NCBI GenBank assembly: GCA_034359265.1
Contig: CP136894.1
Location: 31,340,501 to 31,404,500 of the forward strand
Length of the DNA stretch: 64,000 nucleotides
Direction of reading: 5' to 3'
Source of the DNA: Canna indica
Taxonomy: Eukaryota; Streptophyta; Magnoliopsida; Zingiberales; Cannaceae
In this document: positions 1 through 11,279 of the stretch, one piece after another
How the letters are laid out: every line of letters begins with the position of its first letter
Position numbering within the stretch: the first letter of the stretch is position 1
Position numbers and translations under genes: made by a program
Notes under the pieces: model-generated
What the model was told of the DNA's origin: nothing
Databases searched by the model: none
What the model saw: the letters and a program-made list of their open reading frames with translations, nothing else

Positions 1-245
1 TGTCTTAAGTAGTTATCATCAATTTATTTAAAACACACAATGAATCTTTATTTTTCTGCAAAAATATTTTTCAACCGTATTACATCTTATTAAAATACTA
101 AACTATAAAGTATGTAGGTTTTTATAAAAATCTACGCATGACATTGTACTTTGTTATTGTTTTATGTACTTTTTGTCCAATACTCAAAACTAAAAAGATT
201 ATTTATCGTATCAACCATTTTATAACAATTCGTGTTTTATTATTA
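1..245. other. AT-rich flank left of the Helitron
   Basis: Very AT-rich DNA with no coding signal that I trust. It is the apparent target of the Helitron to its right. A short open frame crosses it but has low-complexity composition and runs into the Helitron, so I do not call a gene. Confidence 0.4.
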
Positions 246-529
246 TCTATATATCTATATATATATATATATAAAAGTAAGATTCACGCATGCCACGTGG
301 CACTTTCCCAAGGAAAGTTGGCTAACGTGTCATTTTCTTATTTTTTTTATTTTTGTAGATTTTTTACATGATTTTTCTATTTGGGTTTCATTTAATGCTC
401 TAAGGTGAGCATTTATGCATTATTTCTATTTGGATTTCATTTAATATTCTAAGGTGGCATTTATAATATAGGATGTTACCCAAATTTACATATTCTTTTA
501 CAATTTTTTATATTTTTTATTTTAAAATT

Positions 530-1050
530 CAAATTTAATATGTTTGTTACCGTAATCCGCACTAAATATTATATGTGCATTTACAGATTCCTTTATAATT
601 TTTCAAATTTTTTAATTTTAAAATTTGATTTTTCAATTTTTTTTTATTTTAAAATTCGAATTTAATATGTCTGTTACTGAAATCTACATTTAATATTATG
701 TGCGTATTTAATACTGCTATTATAATTTTTTAGATTTTTTTATTTTAAAATTCGAATTTAATATGTATGTTACCGAAATCTGCGTTAAATATTATGTGTG
801 CATTTATAGATTCTTTTATAATTTTTCAAATTTGTTAATTTTAAAATTTGATTTTTCAATTTTTTTATTTGAAAATTCGAATTTAATATATTTGTTACTG
901 AAATCTACATTTAATATTATGTGCGTATTTAATACTGCTATTACCAAAATTTTTATAATTTCTTTATGTTTTTCTGATCGAAATCAGTATTATCAAAATT
1001 CGAAGTTAATATGCATGTTACCGAAATCTACATTTAATATTGTGTGTATT
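530..1050 (+). repeat. Diverged tandem repeats inside the Helitron
   Basis: The phrase TTTAATATG..TGTTAC(C/T)G recurs at about 546, 673, 769, 894 and 1017, each followed by a similar AT-rich stretch. Spacings alternate between roughly 96 and 125 bases, so the higher-order unit is about 223 bp. Weak open frames across it are a by-product. Confidence 0.7.
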
Positions 1051-1325
1051 TGCTAATGTGGTTATTTTTAAATTTTTTAAATTTTTAACTTTTTTTATGC
1101 TTTCGAAAATTATTATGTGATTTTAAATATTTTAATTTTATGATGCCGAATTTATTATTGTACATGTTGATCGACCGAAATTTATTATTGTAATTTTTGA
1201 ATTTTTTTATGATGCCAAAATTTATTATTATGTCTATTGAAATTTTATTAATTATTTCACACATCCTTCAATTATTGCAGATCATTTGACATATCCTCCT
1301 ATTACGGCAGAGATTTCACTACCAG

Positions 1326-1486
1326 GTGCAATTATTCAATTGCTAATCAATACAATCGGTAATAGCAATTAGTAATATTTCACTGCCTCATGCAAATATT
1401 ATCTCTCCTCACTACCTGCATGCAATTATTCAATTGCTAATCAATTCAATCAGTAATAGCGATTAGTAATATATCACTGCCTCATG
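1326..1486 (+). repeat. 94-bp direct duplication in the Helitron
   Basis: GCAATTATTCAATTGCTAATC begins near 1328 and its near-copy near 1422, both running into CACTGCCTCATG. The period is 94 bp with a few substitutions. Confidence 0.75.
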
Positions 1487-1589
1487 AAAATATTAATTAT
1501 TGAATTGCTAGGCAGAATAGCAATCAGCAGAATAGTAATGAGCAATAACAATTATTTAAATGCTATTGGGCAATCGACATTAATTACTA

Positions 1590-2300
1590 CTCCTCTTTCT
1601 CTCACTCTCCTCTCTCCTCTATATCTCCACTCACTATTTATATATACTTGCAATTGGGTCTGTAATTGCAAATTTACAACCTCTAACTTACTACGAGGTG
1701 TACCTCCTTCCTTGCTACTGACGACACATAACTCATTGATGCTAGAGCATCGATTTAAATACGTGCGGCTTTGCCCTTCCTTCGATTCTCCAAGCAAAGG
1801 GGTTTTCGAGACGGTACTTATATTGGTCGACCAAGTCGCTTGATGCGCGACAAAGTAAGTTTAGTTTTGCTGGATTATAATATTTAGTTCCTTTTGTTAG
1901 CTGGAGTATTTCAGGTACGAATTTAATTTTGCATTCTTTTGTGTATCCTATATTTTTATTTTATTGTTTTTTTCTTCTGTTTCCACCGGATAAAAAGATG
2001 CATGTCATGTGTTTTGCTTCTCTTTCTCATATCTAATATGTTTAATTATGAATATATAATTTCTGGAATTATATATTGTTCTGACATACAGAAATCGGTC
2101 AAAGATAATTGGGCATCATTTTATATGGAGGAGAAGGAAGGCATTGGTGGTTTTGATGGAGATTGAGATGAAGGTTGGAAAGAAGAAGATGGAGGGGTTG
2201 CTCCAGCAAGTGGATAGAGATCCAGTGGTCGTCGCTCCGGCTAGAGCTTGGCGATCTCTTAAAAATTAGAACAGAAGGAACAAGAAAAGAAATATAATTG
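1590..2300 (+). other. Possible captured transcript fragment in the Helitron
   Basis: This stretch is less AT-rich than the rest of the Helitron. It has a pyrimidine-rich CTC-type leader (about 1590-1640), a strong donor-like GTAAGT at 1855 and an acceptor-like pyrimidine/ACATACAG ending at 2091, giving a plausible 237-nt intron. The flanking exon-like sequence then reads through G/A-rich codons to about 2270. I do not recognise a protein. Helitrons often pick up exon-intron fragments of host genes, so capture is a reasonable inference. It could equally be non-coding. Confidence 0.25.
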
Positions 2301-4230
2301 TTGTCTTTGTAATTAAATGTCTCTTACTGTATAATACATAACATATATAGAATTCCTATGTAGTAGTGACGCACTATTCTTCGTATTATTTTCTCTAGAA
2401 AATATTGTCTAAATATAAAAAAAAATCAACTCCCCTTATTTACAACTAAACTATACAACAACTCTTCCAAAAGTTCGACATGCAGAATGGTTCACATAAT
2501 CTTTAAAAAAAAATAGCATAATGTTGAGGTTAGTCCATATCCATAAATTTATAATCATTGTTAATAGCAGCTGGGGCTCTTGAAGCATGTGCATAGTTTC
2601 ATTTTCCAAGCAAACATGATTTGTTATTTAAAAAAAATACTTTGCAATCTTATACCATCCCATGAACTCTCAAATCCTCATTAATTTCGGTCAATCATGT
2701 CGTATGTAGCGTGAATAATTTTTTCTACAATTAATGTAACGTGAATAATTTTGATCAATTAATATGGCATGTTGTTGCCAATTAATTCTAATTTATATTT
2801 TATTTCATAATTAATTTTGACCAATTATATTGCATCTTGCTACAAATTAATTATAATTTACACTTTATTCTCGTTATATGGACCTTACTGTTAATTGCAT
2901 GATTTGGAGTCATGAAATTAATTGGAGGGAGACAGGGAACCATTGAAATTAATTGCATATTAATCTAATAGCATTGAAAATAATTATTGTGCAACAAATT
3001 AGATGTAGGTGTTATATACAATAATCAATTATACTCCGTATTAATCAAGTTTGTCTGATGTGGCAAATTTAAAATTTTAATTTTTTTTAACAAAGATATA
3101 ATGTCACAATAAATAACCATACTAAGAATCAAATCCTAAATCGCTAAGCAACTTACAACATGTTATCACCAACTGTGTTACTCACGGTTGACGATTTTAA
3201 ATTTTAATTTTCTTTTGATCTCTCCTGACAATTAATGCCACATTTTAAAATGCCAATTAATATTGCATTCGAATTTTTTATAAGTATATTTGTAAATTTT
3301 ATTATAATTTTTTATTTTTTAAAATAGTTTTATTTATTCAAAAATTAATGTGTAATTCATTTTTTATTCAAAAATGAATATGACAACAATTAGAAATAAT
3401 ACGAGCAATTGGTATCCATAATTGATTCGCTCAATAAATTTAAATTTGCAATAATTTTTTTAGTATACTAAAATTTACTTTGAATTCATAATAGAAAATA
3501 TTTCATTCAAAGTATTTTAAAAAAATGATTTTTCAACTAAATGCATCATAAATTAATTATCTCAAAATAATTTAAAATTAACATCCAAGATCTTGAGAAT
3601 CTTTCATTTTTGAATAATTAATTAATTTATTAATCCATATAAATTAGGAAATTCCATCTAATTTATCACGTGCCAAAAAATAAAATACAACAAATAAGCT
3701 TTTAATTCTTGGATATGATATTTTTATTAACAAAGTTAAAATATTGGGCATCACAAATAATAAAACATTGTTATTAGTATTTGATCGATTAAGTTAGTTT
3801 GATAAATTAAACCTTTGCTTGACAACTCTAGGTTGAGGAGCTTATATATATTGTTTTATACAATTAATTATTCAATTACCAATATTATGATCATCACGTT
3901 CTAATATAATAATTAATTATGATGAGTTAAATTTAGACATTTTTTACATTATATATATTCGTGTATTTTGTTAAATTTTAGTTTCTAATTTAAAGTAAAA
4001 AAATAAAAATCATATTATATATATATATACATATATATATAATTTTATAATTTTATAAATTAAAATAAATCAATATTTATTATTTTTGCTCTACAATGAT
4101 ATTTTTCCATATATGATATTTGTTATTATTTTTAATTATTCAAATATAAATATTATAATTCAAATAAAATCAATTTTAATTTTTTGTCACAATTTTTAAA
4201 TGATTTGAATTCAAATTATATGGACATATA

Positions 4231-4258
4231 ATTATGCAACGCATGGGTTTTCGACTAG
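4231..4258 (+). other. Helitron 3' terminus: hairpin and CTAG
   Basis: ATGC (4234-4237), loop AAC, GCAT (4241-4244), then GGGTTTTCGA and CTAG. GGG on the right side has no CCC partner left on the left side, so the stem has lost its outer pairs. Confidence 0.7.
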
Positions 4259-4519
4259 TTTAACAAGTACCAAGAATCCTAAAATTGTAAACTATATCGT
4301 ACCTTAGTTTCGTCCCATATCAAGATTATATTGAATATTGCATTGGGCAATATGGTGTAACAGGTGTATTTACCGGCATCAACTTTAATTGAAATATTTT
4401 GATTATGGTTTGAGCAAATGAAGTTGATGGGCTAGGTATTCCATCGAACAGATCGATCGTTAGATACTGAACTAGAAACAAAGAGGTGAGAAAGATATAT
4501 CTTGTTTTCTTATTTTTAT
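4259..4519. other. Unassigned AT-rich spacer
   Basis: The stretch between the Helitron and the proposed start of LTR A. I see no gene, no terminal repeat and no clear similarity to the other elements in the window. Confidence 0.4.
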
Positions 4520-6871
4520 TGTTATAACCAAAAATTTGATTAAATTTATTTTGGCTTTACAATAGCAAAATGTGGATTTTAATTAAGCGGATCGGCGGAG
4601 TTCTTTGATGAAATTCGGGTAAGCTTTTAACGTAGAAAATTTTTGAGAAATTTTATATACGCTATTTCTGTAATTTGGCATGTCATAGTGAAAGCAGACC
4701 CAGAGTCGTGTCCAACGGTTTGAACGAAACTCGAATCGGATTTAAAATAGATTTGTAACGGGTTTAGTTAGTCGGGTTATAAGCGAGGGGCGAAAGCGTA
4801 AATTGGGGCTCAAAATTAAACCCCAACTTATACATTTGGGCTGTGCGGCTAGGGATGACATACAACACTCCTGAAAGCGGGTAGTGGCGATGTGAGGAGG
4901 AGGGGTCAGCAGTGGCCAGAATTCACGCACTCGTCGGAGACGATAGTCGAGGGATTTCAATAGCTCTTCATCCATTCCATTTCCTTCAAACAAAGAGTGG
5001 TTTAAACCCCCTTTCCTCCTTGTTTTCTACTCAAGCTGCTTCCCCATATCTTGAAAAATTTGGAGATTCCTTGATGATTTTAATCCCCTCTTCAATGGAA
5101 TTTGATGATGGAATCTTGGGTTAATTCTTGTGTTAAACTTGGGGTCAATGTATACATTATTGAGCATTGGAAAGTTAATTTCTTTGTGGTGACCACCTGC
5201 TGCATTTGGGTTTATTTTAATTGGATTTATTTTTATTGAATTGTTTTCTCGGTTGTGTGGATAGTATCATTGGTTAATAGATTTTAATTTTAGAAGTAAT
5301 GTGTTGTGTGGACGTATAAATAATGGTAAACCTATGAAATTTTGAAGTGCTGCATGCCGCATGCTTCTCTTCTTATGGCTGCAATCTGTAGGTAGGTGGT
5401 AAATGGGATGTGAAAGCAGAGGAGCATTAGTTTGTTTAGGTTGTAATACTAGGCGATTGAGAAATTAAGGTTGATGAAGGAATTAATCTATGTTTGATTT
5501 CCTCTTGTAGTCGCATGATGTAGATAGGAATTTATTTATGTTTGATTTCTTCTTGTGGCTGCACAATATAGGTAAATGGCAAGTGAAGGGTGAAATCAGT
5601 AAGGTGTTGGTTTAACTGGGTTGTAACAGTAGGGAATGGGAATTGATTTGGATGATGAAAAAAGAGGGAAGGGTGGGCGGCAGTCATAGTTTAGCATCTA
5701 CCATTACCTTTATGTTATCTTTAGGATTAGCATAATTTATTCATGTTACTTTGGAATAGCATAATTTATTTATGTTATCTTTTGGATTGGTATGTTAGTG
5801 TAATGATAAACAATGGTGTGTTTGTATTAGTATGAAAAATTAAATTATGCATTAAGCTCTAGTGTACCTTACAATATAGTAAATACATATTCTATTGTAT
5901 TTTTTAGAAAAGTTAAGAAGAGACTCAATGACTTAGAATACTATGCGATTACTTATGAAGGGAGGGTTGTATCATGGGTGTTATCTATAAATTTTAGATA
6001 TTTCATTCAGTTTGGAAATCTTTAAACTACGCTCTTGTAGAAACATGTACTTGGAACCATATGAGGTAGAAATACTGGTTTACATTAAGTGCTTATGGTG
6101 TTGGTGCATTTATTTCCTTATTGTACATGTTTGTGTATGTGGATCACATGGTGTTGGTCGTCAGCCCGACATACTGACGACTGACCCGAAGTGGCTTGTG
6201 TGGGAAGCTCGCTTAGACAGAGCAGTGTTCAATGACCGACTCATAGGACCGACGGGTCCCTAGACTGGGAAGCTCGTCAACCCGCCACACTGACGACCGA
6301 CCCGGGTGGCTTGTTTGGTATGATTGGTTATGCATATGATGTTATTTCTTAAATGAATTGTTGGATATGCACATTATATATGTTGTTTATATGGATGGAT
6401 GGTTAGGTACATTGGCACACATATCTCATATCCAAATGATAATTTGCATATTTATTAATGCGTATGAGTATATGTTTATTTGTAAACTTACTTACCAGCT
6501 GTCTTGATGTACTATACATGGTGGTTTGAGGGCTAAACTAATCACTATGTCCTAATTGGACCTATAGTTTATACTATTATTGTTTTCAGCCCCTGAGCAA
6601 GATCAGAGAGGTACTGGGATGCAGTAGCGTGGCTGGTGGTGACAGGGACAACGGATCTCGTGACACGTCGTGGTCAGGGGATGTATACCCGAGTCTGTAG
6701 GGTCTTTTATGTTTTTTTGTGCCATATGGATTGGTGTCTGGTGCTCTTGGTTGGGTATTTTTGTAATTGCACAAGATTATGTATTTTTGTTATCTGGTGC
6801 TCTTGGTTGGGTTAGGCTTCAGAGTACAGGTGGTATACTGGTCGGTCATGTTCAGATTTTGGGGCATGATA
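4520..6871 (+). repeat. 5' LTR of gypsy element A
   Basis: The right end is firm. GGGGCATGATA (a mutated TGACA end) stops at 6871, three bases before a Met-tRNA primer site. The segment 6780-6871 is the reverse complement of the start of LTR E at 48930, and the blocks at 6150-6310 and 6590-6700 match E at 49620-49790 and B/E near 20700/49260 in inverse orientation. The left end is placed at TGTTATAACC (4520) because LTR F also starts TGTTAT..CC followed by an AAATTT stretch. This gives 2.35 kb, normal for Tekay/Del-type chromoviruses. The left boundary is less certain than the right. Confidence 0.65.
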
Positions 6872-6874
6872 ATG

Positions 6875-6886
6875 TGGTATCGAAGC
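6875..6886 (+). other. Primer-binding site of element A
   Basis: TGGTATCGAAGC, close to the usual TGGTATCAGAGC complementary to the 3' end of plant initiator-Met tRNA. It sits 3 bases after the LTR. Confidence 0.7.
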
Positions 6887-7099
6887 GGGTACGATAATAG
6901 GACTTTAGGTATCATATGGGGCATTGCTAGTATGTCTACATATGGTATGTCGTAGTCACAAGATCGATGGCTAAACCTGCAAACCAACGGCGGTACGTAT
7001 TTATGTTTAAAAATCTTGGTTATTTATATATTAAATTGTATGAATGTTGTTCATCTTACTTTAGGATATGGAGGCAGATGATGATGTCCTGTTGAGTGG

Positions 7100-8164
7100 A
7101 AACTGAAGTAAGTCTGCTGGCAGGCGAGGCTGAGGCCAAGGTAGAGGCCGAGGCTGTGGCCGCGTGGTAATGGTCTGGCGGCTCAAGAGGAGGCCATGCA
7201 GGACGTACCCTAGGGTGGCACTATTGCAGACATAGGTGACTGAGCTGATTGAGGAGCTTCGTAGAGAGCGGGACGAGTTCTGTATGGAACAAGAGGAGCT
7301 CCGTAGACGGTGGGAGGAGCTTCGTAGGGAGCGGGAGGCGAGGCAGTCGCAGATTCCACCCGTACCACCAGTAGGGCCCACAATGCGGAATCCAGTAGTG
7401 CCAGTTCGATCTGGGTGCAGGGAGGAGGATCATCAGGTGCAGGGAGGAGGATCGTCAGGAGCCAGTGGCAGGCAACACACTATACATGAACTTCGTGAAG
7501 CTGAGGCCACCAGTGTACACAGGTGCAGATCCACAAGTGGAGGTGACAGCGTTCCTGAATGACTATATGGAGCTGTGCGTAGGGTTGCACTATTCTTCTG
7601 AGGAGATGGCACACATGGTCGGCCTACAGCTTAGGGGCTCGGCAAAAGAGTGGCACCAATCATGGAAGGCCCGTAGGGGGACTCATGCACCATCCCCTAC
7701 CTTGGGGGAATTTGGAAACACCATCGTGGAAAAATACCTTCCCAGGAACATTCGTGAGAGGCGGGCGAGGGAGTTTGAGCAGCTTCGCCAGACGGACATC
7801 ATGACAGCGACATAGTATGAGGTGGAGTTCACACGACTGTCCCGTTTCCACCCATCCCTAGAGGTGATTGAGGCAGACTGGGTGAGGCGGTTCGTGGAGG
7901 GCTTGAGAGTACAGATAGGTAGATTGATACATTTCACCGAGGATATCACTTTTCTGCAAGTGGTGGATGAGGCAACGAGGAATGAAGTCATGGTACCTAC
8001 AAATCGGCATGATGGGCTAGCGAAGAAGAGGTTCAGACCTCATGGATCTGGGGACAAGCAGTTTCACTCGGAGGCTAGCAACATCGGGGCAGCTCGTCCG
8101 CAGGGCAGTTTTAGAGGTCGTGCAGGCTTGGGACCGATGGCTACCCAGAGTGCTATAATATCTG
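7100..8164 (+). pseudogene. gag of gypsy element A, N-terminal part, broken
   Basis: Capsid part of a Ty3/gypsy (Tekay/Del-like) Gag. A Gly/Arg-rich start (about 7100-7180) is followed by a charged coiled coil rich in REELRRER-type heptads (7236-7400), then in another frame the Gag domain (7465-8164) with LRPPVYTGADP, MVGLQLRGSAKEWH, EKYLP and EFEQL, all typical of this family. A 24-bp duplication at about 7417-7462 (GTGCAGGGAGGAGGATC twice) lies where the frame changes. An in-frame TAG at 7813-7815 replaces a Gln-type codon. The gene is then cut at 8165 by TR-GAG-1 and resumes at 19405. Confidence 0.8.
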
Positions 8165-8770
8165 TGTTGGGTGAAATGGCCACACTAGAGGGGAGGTGAA
8201 TAGTGTGTTAACTAATTTTTTGTCTAATTCCGATTTTAATCGTTTCTTGATTAGTTAGGCTAAGCACGATTTTTATAGCAAGCGGAAGCTATAAATATAA
8301 AGCAGTAAACACAAACAAACTATCAATGCTAACTGAACTATTTATAGTGGTTCGGCCCCAATGCCTACTCCACTACCTAAGCACTCTGCTTAGGATTTCT
8401 AAACTAAGTTTACTAGATTAAATTGATTCCCTTACACAGAGGACTTTGACCCGAAGAGTCTCACTCTCAACCTAAGACACTTCCACCTCAACCCTAAGGG
8501 ACAACTCAACTAATCCTAGTAAACTACGTTTACAACGGTGGGTTTAAAGCCTTAATACCAAGGCAACCACCAACTCAATCAAACCTATCTAACTTCCCGA
8601 AGAATCCCGAGCGACGAAGAGTGTCCTTACCGATTTCTTCGATATTTCCATCAAGGATATCGTGCACTAACCGATATGGAACCTGAAAGATTTCTCAAAG
8701 AAACTTTAGTTCCATGTTCGTTATCATCAAAACCTAGATTAAGACCAAGGTAGAAAACCTTTGGCCAACA
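8165..8770 (-). repeat. 3' LTR of TR-GAG-1
   Basis: On the + strand it begins TGTTGGGTGAAATGG and ends GGCCAACA. It shares the GTGGTTCGGCCCCAATGCC block with the partner LTR and with the LTRs at 42740, 53834 and 61394. At 606 bp it lacks the middle of the family LTR, including the GGTCGACCG palindromes. The deletion point (near 8587) differs from that in the partner LTR. Confidence 0.85.
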
Positions 8771-8960
8771 ATCTCCCCCTTTTTGATGATGACAAACATC
8801 CTTAAGAAAATATCTACAATTAAGCATAAAGGATATCAAACATGAGATTTCTCCCCCTATCAATATGCATATCTATATAATAGAACTCCCCCTATCTATA
8901 TGCATAGTTAACCTATATTTTCTTCCCTTTTTTCCGATATTTTTCTCCTCCTTTTGACAT
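8771..8960 (-). other. Polypurine tract cluster of TR-GAG-1
   Basis: Read on the minus strand, an AAAAAGGGGGAG-type tract abuts the 3' LTR. Further GATAGGGGGAG-type tracts lie at about 8849-8860 and 8886-8897 and a weaker one near 8945. Several PPT copies next to the 3' LTR are a known mark of Sireviruses. The proximal one would prime plus-strand DNA synthesis. Confidence 0.7.
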
Positions 8961-9539
8961 CAACCAAAAAGGGCAAGAAAAGTCAACCTATAGTCAAAGT
9001 TGAGACTCCAAAACTTTTTTTCATGAAACATGAAAATCTCAACTAAAGCGATGAAAAGTCAAATATCTAATATGAGACTAAACCATACATGGTAGCATTA
9101 GATGATAGATACATTCCCAGTCTAGAAATCATGTATAGGCTTAAGTATTGATATTTTCGTATATCGATCAATGTGTCAAAAATCATTTTAGAAATGATTT
9201 TTCTCATCACATGAGTGGAACGATACCAAATATGAATTCAATATATTATACTTGAAGTCTCATTCGAAGATTAGACCAAAAATCAAAGTATCGGAAAAAT
9301 AAATATTTGGAACGAACGATACTTTGAAGTTTTGAAATCCAATTTTAAAATCCCATATCAATTCATATTCTTATTGAGAATTTTTTAAATTTTGACTGAA
9401 GAAATTAGATTTTTCAGAGAACATGCAGTTTCAAGAATCATCGAAAAATCAATTTTTTTTCATTTATCTAAAAATATCTGAAAACTAGTAGCATTTTCGT
9501 AAATATTAGCTATTTTTCAAAAGTTCTCAGTTTTCACTC

Positions 9540-10580
9540 AAACTTTCCAGATATCAAGATCTAATCATTTAAAGCGTGTTTATCAAGTTTGAAATGAAAT
9601 AATGTCATTTGATCAAAATTTTACTTTAGCATGATTTCATTCTAAAACAAGCATTGTATCATGAAATTGCTAATTATCAAATTTTAATCTTTACTCATGG
9701 TTTTTCAAATTTAAACATATGGACACCTAACATGAGTAAATCTAAATATGTTTGTGAAGTTTGGACCTAAAATGAAATTTCTAAGTCAATTTGTTGACTT
9801 AGGTTAACTCTACTCAACTTTAGGTCTCCTAAAGTGAATTTCTTATCAATTTATCCATTTTCTCATGATTTTTTAATTTTAATCAGATGGAAGCAAATCA
9901 TGAGTGACTCAAACATGTTTATCAAGTTTTAACTTAAAATGAAGTCTCTAAGATGGATTTCTACCGTGCACATTTGCTTCAATCTAGATGACATGAAATT
10001 GCCTAAGTATCAAAATTTTATCTACTCATGAGATTTGAATCAATTATCATGTAAAAATATTCATGAGCATAGAGAAATCATTTTATCAAGAAAATAGAGA
10101 TGTTATGCAAGAATTTTACCAAAAGGAAACTCATACCTCATTTCTTGAGAAATTTCAAAATTTCCACATTCTTTCTATTTTCCTTTAGCCTTCCAACTTT
10201 TACCACTTTCTCAACTTGCAAGTTGGCTTCATTAGTATCATAATGAAATCATATACCAACTAGCAAGCTAACTTACTAAATAGCAAAGGTTTAATGCAAA
10301 GTTTCATTTAACGTTCTTAACCTATGCTAGATAATAGAGATTCATTTTAAGGAGTTATCATGATGTCAAAATGAATCAAAGAGATCTTAAAATATGAAAT
10401 ATTTGAAAAGTAAGATCTCTAAACATGTTTAACTAGTTTGGACTTAAAAAGGAGGTCTCTAATAATGAATATCAACCTAGAGCAAGTTTCATTTAATGAA
10501 ATTTGCCTAAGTGCTAAAATTCTACCAACTCATGAGAATTAAAGGGTTTAACATGCAATTCTAACAATGAGTATTGAGAC
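9540..10580 (-). repeat. Quasi-tandem ~168-bp repeats with 45-bp modules
   Basis: Four modules, each exactly 45 bp, begin with ACTCATG or a one-base variant and end with CATGAGT or a one-base variant: 9693-9737, 9861-9905, 10024-10068 and 10528-10572. The start-to-start distances are 168, 163 and 504 (three times 168). Two of the first units go on with an AACATGTTT..AAGTTT..AAAATGAA..TCTAAG phrase, showing that the repeat is longer than the hairpin. The ends are reverse complements, so each module can fold in DNA or RNA. Confidence 0.75.
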
Positions 10581-10909
10581 ATAATTTAAGCTTAAATATT
10601 GAGGTATAACACTAAGATTTTTGAATTTATCGAAGTTATACCTTATTCATGATAATTTGCCAAACTTGTCTTTTTCTTTTTAATTTCTAAAGCCTTCCAT
10701 TTTATCATAACTTGCAAGCAATATTCATTAGTAGGATAATGAGGATATAATTACTAGCGAGTTATCAAACTAAGTAGCAAAGATAGAGATCAATTATCGA
10801 TATCAAAATCTACTTTGCTAAATAGTTTCAAATTCGTTTCAAAATGAAATCGAGTGATATCAAAACGAATTTTAAGAGATCACAAGAATAATAAATATAA
10901 AAACATGAT

Positions 10910-11067
10910 CTCCAATCCTTCCTATTGGTTGAAAACCAAAAGGCCACAATGAGCCTATGATTTAGAACCGCAAGGTCGCTTGGGCCCATTATAGGCCACT
11001 TAGGTCTCCGAAGAGACCGGAAATCAAAAATCAAAAACATTTTCCAAAAGACTCTTATCAAGAGCGG
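10910..11067 (-). other. Conserved GC-richer block downstream of gag (TR-GAG-1)
   Basis: A block of about 158 bp that is clearly more GC-rich than its surroundings. It matches 59573-59728 of TR-GAG-2 almost throughout, including CCTTCCTATTGG, CCGCAAGGTCGCTT and GGTCTCCGA. It lies about 200 bases past the gag stop in transcript orientation. It has no open frame of note. Confidence 0.6.
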
Positions 11068-11279
11068 AGAATCTACTAATATTTAGCATATATCAAAACT
11101 CCAACTCTAATTTAAAACAAGTAAGTATAGGAGATGATACCAAAGTATTTGATGCCAATAATTTCATTACCCAAGGCATCATGATGACTTGAAGTTGCAA
11201 TTTTGAAATGGTACAATCTTTGAATCCTCAAGCAACTTCAATCAACCACCTTCATCTCATCCTTGTGTGGTAGCTCCCC

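Larger units (their letters stand above)
246..4258 (+). mobile_element. Non-autonomous Helitron, about 4.0 kb
   Basis: The left end starts with TC followed by a TA-rich run and AAAG, then a CACGTGGCAC-containing block, as in many plant Helitron 5' ends. An equally good TC start lies at 254. The right end has a small stem-loop (ATGC-AAC-GCAT, 4234-4244) followed 10 bases later by CTAG at 4255-4258, with A before and T after the element, which is the classic Helitron A/T insertion. Helitrons make no target duplication and none is seen. No Rep/helicase frame is present, so it would need a helper. The interior is AT-rich with local repeats and one stretch that looks like captured transcript. Much of the hairpin stem has decayed, which suggests an old copy. 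Confidence 0.7.
8961..11279 (-). other. Long non-coding segment of TR-GAG-1
   Basis: About 2.3 kb between gag and the PPTs with stops in all frames and no pol motif. It aligns in order with 56480-59918 of TR-GAG-2, so it belongs to the family and is not random insertion. It consists of diverged repeats with 45-bp inverted-end modules at 9693, 9861, 10024 and 10528, and a roughly 508-bp duplication (about 10020-10520 against 10524-11000). No function is known to me. An RNA role such as packaging, dimerisation or localisation is only an inference. Confidence 0.6.

Noticed and set aside
138..371. Short open frame at the left edge
   Set aside because: AT-rich, low-complexity product, overlaps the Helitron 5' end; no homology seen.
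6133..6310. Repeated CGTCAG..CCCG phrases as a separate tandem repeat element
   Set aside because: The same layout occurs in LTR E (49620-49790) in inverse orientation, so it is part of the LTR.
8771..11279. Non-coding segment of TR-GAG-1 as decayed pol
   Set aside because: No RT, integrase or protease motif in any frame, while pol of equally old neighbours is still readable; the segment is repeat-built and colinear with copy 2.
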